5,068 nucleotides of DNA, taken from assembly GCA_903953985.1 (NCBI GenBank), contig CAJBLW010000466.1:1-5068 (forward strand), given 5' to 3'. How positions within the stretch are numbered: position 1 is the first letter of the stretch; each line of letters opens with the position of its first letter. Of the stretch, positions 1-3,740 are shown one piece after another. Origin of the DNA: an uncultured Burkholderiales bacterium (lineage in GTDB: Bacteria; Pseudomonadota; Gammaproteobacteria; Burkholderiales; Burkholderiaceae_C). The position numbers and the translations under genes were made by a program. Below the pieces are notes generated by a model. That model saw nothing but the letters and a program-made list of their open reading frames with translations. It did no database searches and was not told the origin of the DNA.

Positions 1-61
1 CCACGCGGTAAGGCTTGAAGAAAGGGACCAGGCCCGAAAGCGATTTGGGAGATGCAGCCAT
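1..61 (-). CDS. N-terminal start of a minus-strand gene, probably an ABC exporter (partial)
   Basis: Reading the minus strand from the ATG at 61-59 gives 20 codons that remain open to the left edge. The peptide begins MAASPKSLSGLVPFF and continues KPYRV. A short polar start followed by a 'L-x-P-F-x-[KR]-P-Y-R' pattern is typical of the cytoplasmic lead-in to the first membrane helix of ABC exporters (fused permease and ATPase, MsbA-like). An in-frame TGA lies three codons upstream of the ATG, so the start cannot be moved further out. No clear Shine-Dalgarno sequence precedes it. It is co-oriented with the two minus-strand genes to its right but separated by about 140 bases, so shared transcription is uncertain. 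The family call rests on 20 residues only; any protein with a similar N-terminus is possible. Confidence 0.5.
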   Translation of the reverse strand, partial: MAASPKSLSGLVPFFKPYRV

Positions 62-204
62 GAACGATCAAAAAATCCGGGACAAAAACAGGAAAGCGGG
101 TGAGCTCTTCAAGCATAACTGCAAACCCACGGATGCCCGGGCGTATTGCGCCGCCTTGGCTTGGGGACCGCCCCCCGCCCAGTGGCTCTGCCGCCACGCC
201 CCCT
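62..204. other. GC-rich intergenic gap with small inverted repeats
   Basis: No supportable gene lies between the quinone oxidoreductase stop and the start of the left-edge gene. Several short self-complementary stretches occur: GTGGC/GCCAC at 182-186 and 193-197, GGGG/CCCC at 163-166 and 171-174, GGCG/CGCC at 140-143 and 149-152, and the palindrome GCCCGGGC at 135-142. None is followed by a T-tract in either direction, so I do not call an intrinsic terminator, although the repeats could slow transcription or protect RNA ends. No convincing sigma70 promoter for the left-edge gene was found. Confidence 0.5.
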
Positions 205-1191
205 TCACAGATCGATCACCACATTGCCCACCGTCTGCCCCGCCTCCACCGTGCGGTGCGCCTGCGCTACTTGATCCAGCGCATAGCGCGCACCGATGCT
301 GTGCTGCAACTGCTGGGCAGCCAGAATGCCCGACAAACGCGTTACAGCCGTCTGGCGGTCAGCGGGTGTCAGGTCATAGACCAGTAAGAACTTCACGCCC
401 ATCGACTGGTAAAGCCAAGGCCGGAACGGCAGCGCTACTTCCAGCGCGTTCGAGCCATAGCACACGACCTGACCGTGTGGGGCCAAAGCGCCTGCCGAGG
501 CCAAGGCGGCGGTGGTCGAAAAATCCATGTCGATGATCACATCGGCCCCACGCCCTTGGGTCACGGCCTTGACGCGTTCGGGCACCGATTCGGTCTTGTA
601 AAAAACAGCCTCTTGCATGCCTGCCGCGCGGGCGTGCGCGGCTTTGGCCTCAGAGCCCACGGTGCCGATTACACGGCCACCCACCTGGGTCACCATTTGC
701 GTGATGTAGTGACCCACCGCCGATGAGGCACCGGTGACCAGCACCGTTTGCCCACGCAAATCGCCAGCCAACCGCTCGGCCAAGATCACAGCCTGCACGG
801 CCGTCAGGCCTGGAATGCCCATACAAGCCCCGGCGGAAAAATCGGTGCCCTCGGGCAGTGCCACGGCCTGGGCTGCTGGCAAAGCGATGTATTCGGCGCA
901 GGTGCCCAAAGCGCGTTGCCACTGGCCGTTCCACAGCCATACCCGCTCGCCCACGCGCGAGGCGGGCACGCCAGCACCGACGGATTCGATCACGCCAGCA
1001 CCATCGCTGTGCGGCACGATGAGGGGGTCGTTCACGGGACGCGCGCGACGCGATTTGACGTCTGACGGGTTCACGCCCGAGGTGGCCAGGCGCACCAGCA
1101 CCTCACCCGCTTGGGGGTTGGGTGTGGGCAAATCGCCCACCTGCATCACGTCTTGGGCTTCGCCGTTGCGGCTGTACCAGGCTGCTTTCAT
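205..1191 (-). CDS. Zinc-independent MDR-family quinone oxidoreductase-like protein (NADPH:quinone reductase type)
   Basis: A complete 328-residue protein of the medium-chain dehydrogenase/reductase superfamily, the usual length for zeta-crystallin/quinone oxidoreductases. The N-terminal catalytic GroES-like domain spans roughly residues 1-125, with the family signature region P-H-S-D-G-A-G-V at 60-67. The Rossmann domain follows, with the nucleotide-binding loop VTGASSAVG at 152-160, the A-x-x-G-x-x-G variant common in NADPH-dependent quinone reductases. The cysteines and histidines that bind catalytic zinc in alcohol dehydrogenases and the four-cysteine structural lobe are absent, which places it in the zinc-free branch. 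Such enzymes reduce quinones or conjugated carbonyls in the cytosol with NADPH; the substrate here cannot be told. The start is supported by AGGAGA six bases upstream. It lies 33 bases after the permease gene and is probably cotranscribed with it. Confidence 0.88.
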   Translation of the reverse strand: MKAAWYSRNGEAQDVMQVGDLPTPNPQAGEVLVRLATSGVNPSDVKSRRARPVNDPLIVPHSDGAGVIESVGAGVPASRVGERVWLWNGQWQRALGTCAEYIALPAAQAVALPEGTDFSAGACMGIPGLTAVQAVILAERLAGDLRGQTVLVTGASSAVGHYITQMVTQVGGRVIGTVGSEAKAAHARAAGMQEAVFYKTESVPERVKAVTQGRGADVIIDMDFSTTAALASAGALAPHGQVVCYGSNALEVALPFRPWLYQSMGVKFLLVYDLTPADRQTAVTRLSGILAAQQLQHSIGARYALDQVAQAHRTVEAGQTVGNVVIDL

Positions 1192-1197
1192 GAAAGG

Positions 1198-1203
1198 TCT
1201 CCT
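1198..1203 (-). promoter_or_regulatory. Ribosome binding site of the quinone oxidoreductase gene
   Basis: On the minus strand this reads AGGAGA, with a six-base spacer to the ATG at 1191-1189. It is strong and fixes the start. It sits in the 33-base gap after the upstream permease stop, so the gene has its own ribosome entry even if it shares a transcript. Confidence 0.75.
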
Positions 1204-1224
1204 GAGGATGGAAAAAAGGCCTGT

Positions 1225-1986
1225 TCAGCGCCAGCCGTCCCACAAGAGCTTACAGCCCGTGAGGAACATGCCCAGACGAATCAGGCGGTAAAACAAATCG
1301 GGCTGGAGGTGGCGCGCCACGCGCACACCCAACCACACGCCCATCGGGGCCAGTGGCAAGAGCACCAATGAGGTCGCGAAGTTGCGCGAGTCCAACAAAC
1401 CCAGCCAAGCATAGGGCGCCCACTTGGCCATGTTGATGAAGAAAAACAGGTACGCCAACGTGCCCGTGTACAAAATGGGTTTGAGCTTCTGGCGCATGAC
1501 ATAGGCGTTGACCGGTGGCCCGCCCGCATGTGCGATGAAACTGGTGAAACCCGCGGTGATCAGCAAAAGCCCACCCAGCCAGCGCGGCGGAGGTGGGCCG
1601 TTGGGGTCGGGTTTGAAAAGCATTTGCTGGGCCAGAAACAGCAAAGTAAACGCCCCCACAATGGCCGCCACCCGCTGCGCATCGAGCAGTTTGAACAACA
1701 AGGCCCCCAGCACAATGCCCACCATGGCAAAGGGCACCATGAAGCGCAGCAGCGCCCGGTCCACGTCCTTGCGAAAAGCGGCCAAGCCCAACAGGTCCAT
1801 CACAAGCAAGACGGGCATCAAGATCGCGGCAGCCTGGGGCACCGTGACGGCCAGCGCCATCATGGGTACGGCCAAAGAACCAAAGCCCGCACCAAAACCA
1901 CTTTTGCTCACCCCCAAGAGCAGCACCGCCGGCACTGCAATCAGGTAGAAATACGGGTCGGTGATGAGTGGAAAGTTCATGAACAT
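1225..1986 (-). CDS. TauE/SafE-family (DUF81) membrane permease
   Basis: A 253-residue, very hydrophobic protein with about eight to nine predicted membrane helices (approximately 12-26, 38-50, 52-70, 82-101, 105-123, 136-152, 172-190, 203-225, 232-249). It shows the two internal-repeat signatures of the TauE/SafE family: K-S-G-F-G-A-G-F-G at 28-36 with a following proline at 41, and F-x-S-x-x-A-H-A-G-G-P-P at 147-158. The length is normal for the family. Characterised members export sulfite, sulfoacetate or related organosulfur anions across the inner membrane, but many have no known substrate, and no sulfur-metabolism gene lies nearby to guide a guess. Translation could begin at the ATG at 1986 or at the in-frame ATG two codons later (1980); neither has a strong Shine-Dalgarno. 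It is first in a likely two-gene operon with the quinone oxidoreductase. Confidence 0.9.
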   Translation of the reverse strand: MFMNFPLITDPYFYLIAVPAVLLLGVSKSGFGAGFGSLAVPMMALAVTVPQAAAILMPVLLVMDLLGLAAFRKDVDRALLRFMVPFAMVGIVLGALLFKLLDAQRVAAIVGAFTLLFLAQQMLFKPDPNGPPPPRWLGGLLLITAGFTSFIAHAGGPPVNAYVMRQKLKPILYTGTLAYLFFFINMAKWAPYAWLGLLDSRNFATSLVLLPLAPMGVWLGVRVARHLQPDLFYRLIRLGMFLTGCKLLWDGWR

Positions 1987-1995
1987 GGGGCTCGG

Positions 1996-2001
1996 ATTGT
2001 C
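1996..2001 (-). promoter_or_regulatory. Possible -10 element upstream of the permease gene
   Basis: The minus strand reads GACAAT at 2001-1996, the same -10-like hexamer as in the opposing DUF2237 promoter. An alternative, TAAGAT, lies just upstream at 2007-2002. No good -35 match is found 16-18 bases upstream of either. If GACAAT is used, transcription would begin within a few bases of the first ATG (1986), leaving almost no leader, which might favour leaderless translation or the ATG at 1980. Confidence 0.3.
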
Positions 2002-2095
2002 ATCTTAACGGCCCGTCCTCCACGCTCCTGTCTCGCGCCTGTCCCTATTCCCCCCGCCAAAACCCTGGAGCCGCCTGCCCCTTTGCCCGGCCCGG

Positions 2096-2124
2096 CTGAC
2101 AGCGTGTGCGGACCGCCGGACAAT
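2096..2124 (+). promoter_or_regulatory. Sigma70-type promoter of the DUF2237 gene
   Basis: CTGACA at 2096-2101 (5 of 6 to the -35 consensus) and GACAAT at 2119-2124 (4 of 6 to the -10 consensus) are separated by exactly 17 bases. The predicted transcript would start near 2131, leaving a leader of about 27 bases before the ATG at 2158. The surrounding 1987-2157 region is the only divergent spacer between the permease and this gene, so a promoter is expected here. Confidence 0.6.
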
Positions 2125-2157
2125 AGGCGCTTCTTTATCACTTGTACCTGGACTCCC

Positions 2158-2532
2158 ATGACTCGCTCCGGTTTGAACGTTCTCGGCGGTGAATTGATCC
2201 CCTGCTCATACGACCCACTCACGGGTTACTTCAGGGACGGCTGTTGCACCACCAGCGACGAAGATGCCGGCACGCATGTGATTTGCGCCAAAGTCACGCA
2301 GGCTTTTCTTGATTTTTCAGTCTCGCGTGGCAACGACCTGGTCACGCCCCGACCTGAATACCGATTTGCGGGCCTGAAGGCGGGAGACCGCTGGTGCTTG
2401 TGCGCCTTACGCTGGCGCGAAGCCTTACAGGCCGGGGTGGCCCCACCGGTGGTGTTGGAGAGCACACACGAAAAAGCCCTGAAGTACGTGAGTTTGGCGC
2501 AGCTGCGCGAGTTCGCTTGGGCACCGCATTGA
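2158..2532 (+). CDS. DUF2237 family protein
   Basis: A 124-residue soluble protein that matches the DUF2237 family over its whole length. Recognised blocks are N-V-L-G-G at 7-11, P-C-S-Y-D-P-x-T-G-Y-F-R-D-G-C-C at 15-30, H-V-I-C-A at 40-44, S-R-G-N-D-L-x-T-P at 56-64, G-D-R-W-C-L-C-A at 76-83, and A-P-P-V-V-L-E-S-T-H-E-K-A-L at 95-108. Six cysteines (16, 29, 30, 43, 80, 82) and His40/His104 fall in these blocks, suggesting metal binding or a redox role, but no function is established that I know of. The reading frame stays open upstream to 1528, but that part is antisense to the permease; the ATG at 2158 begins the family homology just after a good promoter. The Shine-Dalgarno is weak. It converges on the Rrf2 gene with 12 bases between stops. 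Confidence 0.85.
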   Translation: MTRSGLNVLGGELIPCSYDPLTGYFRDGCCTTSDEDAGTHVICAKVTQAFLDFSVSRGNDLVTPRPEYRFAGLKAGDRWCLCALRWREALQAGVAPPVVLESTHEKALKYVSLAQLREFAWAPH

Positions 2533-2540
2533 GCGGGGCC
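2520..2540 (+). terminator. Imperfect hairpin at the convergent gene junction, possible weak terminator
   Basis: GGCACCGC (2520-2527) pairs with GCGGGGCC (2533-2540) around a five-base loop, seven of eight positions pairing. It overlaps the DUF2237 stop and is followed on the plus strand by AGTTTCA, only a short T-tract. On the minus strand, downstream of the Rrf2 stop, no T-run follows. If it terminates at all it should act mainly on the DUF2237 transcript. Confidence 0.35.
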
Positions 2541-2544
2541 AGTT

Positions 2545-3039
2545 TCACATCATCATGCTGAGCTGAAACACCGAATTGGGGGCGCGCGGCATCACCGGCG
2601 CAGGCAACGGCTTAAGGCGAAACTGCCCCAACATGGAGGACAAGCGCGCATCGGGCGGCATGAAGGGCACAGCCACATCGGACAAGGTTTGTGCTTGCAG
2701 CAAAGCTTGCATGTTGCTTTGGATGGAACTTTCCAGGGCTTTCATCGGGTGGTCGCCCTCGGGGTAGATGACATCAAAGCTGTGCACCTCTTCAAAGTGC
2801 TGCACCACGTCCCACAAACTGATGTCTTCGGGGTTGCCGCGAATCTGGTAGCCGCCACCCGGGCCCCGGTGGGCGCGGATCAGGCCCGCCTCACGCAATT
2901 CTTTCAAAATCGATTCGGTGTAAGAAGACGACAGACTCAGCCCGTGGGCGATCTCTTCGGTGGTCACGGGTTTGACCACCGCACGCGAAGTGATGAACAC
3001 AGTGATGTCAAGGGCTTTGACGGTTTTTTTCTGGATCAT
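2545..3039 (-). CDS. Rrf2-family transcriptional regulator without cysteines
   Basis: A 164-residue DNA-binding regulator. The winged helix-turn-helix occupies roughly residues 1-82: the T-T-E-E-I-A helix at 26-31, the recognition-helix stretch S-S-S-Y-T-E-S-I-L-K-E-L at 37-48, and the diagnostic wing R-G-P-G-G-G-Y at 58-64, followed by I-S-L-W-D-V-V at 73-79. These are hallmarks of the Rrf2 family (IscR, NsrR, CymR, RirA). IscR and NsrR bind an iron-sulfur cluster through three cysteines after the wing; this protein has no cysteine anywhere, so it must sense something else, as cluster-free members such as CymR do. The C-terminal 80 residues are not recognised and end in three methionines. 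The start is fixed by AGGAGA five bases upstream. It is divergent from the photolyase operon and probably regulates itself and that operon. Confidence 0.88.
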   Translation of the reverse strand: MIQKKTVKALDITVFITSRAVVKPVTTEEIAHGLSLSSSYTESILKELREAGLIRAHRGPGGGYQIRGNPEDISLWDVVQHFEEVHSFDVIYPEGDHPMKALESSIQSNMQALLQAQTLSDVAVPFMPPDARLSSMLGQFRLKPLPAPVMPRAPNSVFQLSMMM

Positions 3040-3044
3040 GGCCT

Positions 3045-3050
3045 TCTCCT
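3045..3050 (-). promoter_or_regulatory. Ribosome binding site of the Rrf2 gene
   Basis: The minus strand reads AGGAGA, five bases before the ATG at 3039-3037. It is a strong site and supports this start. Confidence 0.75.
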
Positions 3051-3063
3051 GTAACGGTAAGAT

Positions 3064-3091
3064 ATTCTATGACCACTCAGTCACAAAACAA
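3064..3091 (-). promoter_or_regulatory. Candidate promoter of the Rrf2 gene
   Basis: On the minus strand, TTGTTT (3091-3086, first three bases of the -35 consensus) and TAGAAT (3069-3064, 5 of 6 to the -10 consensus) are separated by 16 bases. The -10 is good and the -35 is weak. A start near 3057 would give a leader of about 17 bases containing the AGGAGA site. The whole spacer is filled by the TGAC/GTCA inverted repeat. Confidence 0.5.
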
Positions 3092-3099
3092 CTCATAAT
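3069..3099 (+). promoter_or_regulatory. Candidate promoter of the small anchor protein-photolyase operon
   Basis: CATAAT at 3094-3099 matches 5 of 6 positions of the -10 consensus. The best -35 is ATGACC at 3069-3074 (4 of 6) with a long 19-base spacer, so the promoter may be weak or depend on an activator. It faces the Rrf2 promoter and shares DNA with it. The expected transcript start is near 3106. Confidence 0.35.
3070..3083. promoter_or_regulatory. Inverted repeat TGAC-N6-GTCA, candidate Rrf2 operator
   Basis: TGAC (3070-3073) and GTCA (3080-3083) form a perfect four-base inverted repeat with a six-base spacer. It begins immediately next to the Rrf2 -10 hexamer, occupies the -35/-10 spacer and overlaps the candidate -35 of the opposing promoter. 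Rrf2 regulators bind palindromes as dimers and commonly autoregulate, so this is a natural operator position. The arms are short and a four-base repeat can arise by chance. Confidence 0.4.
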
Positions 3100-3116
3100 T
3101 TTCAACTAACATGAAA

Positions 3117-3135
3117 TTCACGAAAAATGCGTGAA
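3117..3135. repeat. Inverted repeat TTCACG-N7-CGTGAA in the leader of the photolyase operon
   Basis: TTCACG (3117-3122) and CGTGAA (3130-3135) are perfectly complementary across a seven-base A-rich spacer. If transcription begins near 3106, the repeat lies in the first 30 bases of the mRNA and would form a six-base-pair hairpin; in DNA form it could be a second operator. It ends 32 bases before the ATG at 3168 and does not cover the ribosome binding site. Confidence 0.45.
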
Positions 3136-3154
3136 ATAGCACTACAAAAAAGCC

Positions 3155-3158
3155 GAGG
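3155..3158 (+). promoter_or_regulatory. Ribosome binding site of the small anchor protein gene
   Basis: GAGG at 3155-3158 lies nine bases before the ATG at 3168. The in-frame TTG at 3159 directly abuts this site and is therefore unlikely as a start, which is the reason for choosing 3168. Confidence 0.55.
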
Positions 3159-3167
3159 TTGCAGGGC

Positions 3168-3740
3168 ATGAAACGGCATGTGGCCGCTATCGTGGCGCTG
3201 ATCACTGCCCTGCTGGTGGTCGATAGCCATGTGGACTGGGTAAGCCAAGACGGCGAGAAGCTGCTGGAGGTGAACGGCCAACGCTACGACCTGAGAGGCT
3301 GGGCGGCCGAACAAACTCGGGCTTGGCAAAGCGATTGCAAAGCATGGACACCGCTCACCACGCTGTCACCCAATAGCCCCACGGCCCAGGCCATCCTGCT
3401 GGCCATCCAGCAACACAGCTTGCCCGATTCGCGCAGCGCTCGCTTGCTCCAGCTGTTGCAACAAGACGACTGGAGCGTGGCCGAGGTGGCTTTTGATACC
3501 CTCAACCCCAGCCTGGTGGTGCTGCACCTGCAGGGCGGCCAGTGGCGTGTGCAAGACCGGGCGGTGTGGAGCGGTTCGACCGCGCCTTGGCACAGCGGCA
3601 ACCTGGTGCGGCGTTACCTGCGCGAGCAAGCGCCCGCGCTGCCAACAGCATTGCTCGATTGCGTGAAGGTCGATCCGAATCGTTACGGTCCAGGGCCAGG
3701 TGGACTGGGGCCTCTCTCAGCCCTCGGGACACAGCCATGA
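3168..3740 (+). CDS. Unrecognised small membrane-anchored or exported protein
   Basis: I do not recognise this 190-residue protein. After M-K-R-H comes a hydrophobic stretch at about 5-18 (V-A-A-I-V-A-L-I-T-A-L-L-V-V), which fits an uncleaved signal anchor or a signal peptide; no clear A-x-A cleavage site follows. The rest is soluble-looking, with a glutamine- and leucine-rich helical section around 75-105 and a probable beta section around 110-145. It ends in a Gly/Pro-rich tail of about 20 residues. Two cysteines, Cys57 and Cys165, could form a disulfide in the periplasm. The frame is open slightly further upstream to a TTG at 3159, but GAGG spacing favours the ATG at 3168. The stop overlaps the photolyase start as ATGA, indicating translational coupling and a shared operon. 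Its length, orientation and coupling support a real gene. Confidence 0.72.
   Translation: MKRHVAAIVALITALLVVDSHVDWVSQDGEKLLEVNGQRYDLRGWAAEQTRAWQSDCKAWTPLTTLSPNSPTAQAILLAIQQHSLPDSRSARLLQLLQQDDWSVAEVAFDTLNPSLVVLHLQGGQWRVQDRAVWSGSTAPWHSGNLVRRYLREQAPALPTALLDCVKVDPNRYGPGPGGLGPLSALGTQP

Noticed and set aside
182..197. GTGGC/GCCAC hairpin just after the quinone oxidoreductase stop as a terminator
   Set aside because: The stem has only five pairs and the following minus-strand sequence is G-rich with no T-run.
15..536. Plus-strand open frame of 173 codons, including an ATG at 60 with GGGAGA upstream
   Set aside because: Most of it is antisense to the well-supported quinone oxidoreductase, the translation is Pro/Arg-rich without domain character, and the first part overlaps the left-edge minus-strand gene.
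734..1291. Plus-strand open frame of 185 codons
   Set aside because: It is antisense across the quinone oxidoreductase, with low-complexity Ser/Thr/Pro/Arg composition and no recognisable domain.
1508..1948. Plus-strand open frame of 146 codons inside the permease gene
   Set aside because: The Lys/Ser/Pro-rich translation is the expected complement of a membrane protein gene.
1528..2157. Upstream in-frame extension of the DUF2237 gene
   Set aside because: It is antisense to the permease, rich in His/Gln/Gly as expected of a shadow frame, lies before the promoter, and family homology begins only at 2158.
2542..2569. GTTTCA/TGAAAC inverted repeat near the Rrf2 stop
   Set aside because: The six-base arms are separated by a 16-base loop, lie inside coding sequence and lack a T-tract, so it is unlikely to be a terminator.
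3070..3083. IscR type 1 binding site
   Set aside because: The GAC and GTC halves are separated by six bases rather than the seven in the IscR type 1 motif as I recall it, the outer bases do not match, and the neighbouring regulator lacks cluster cysteines.
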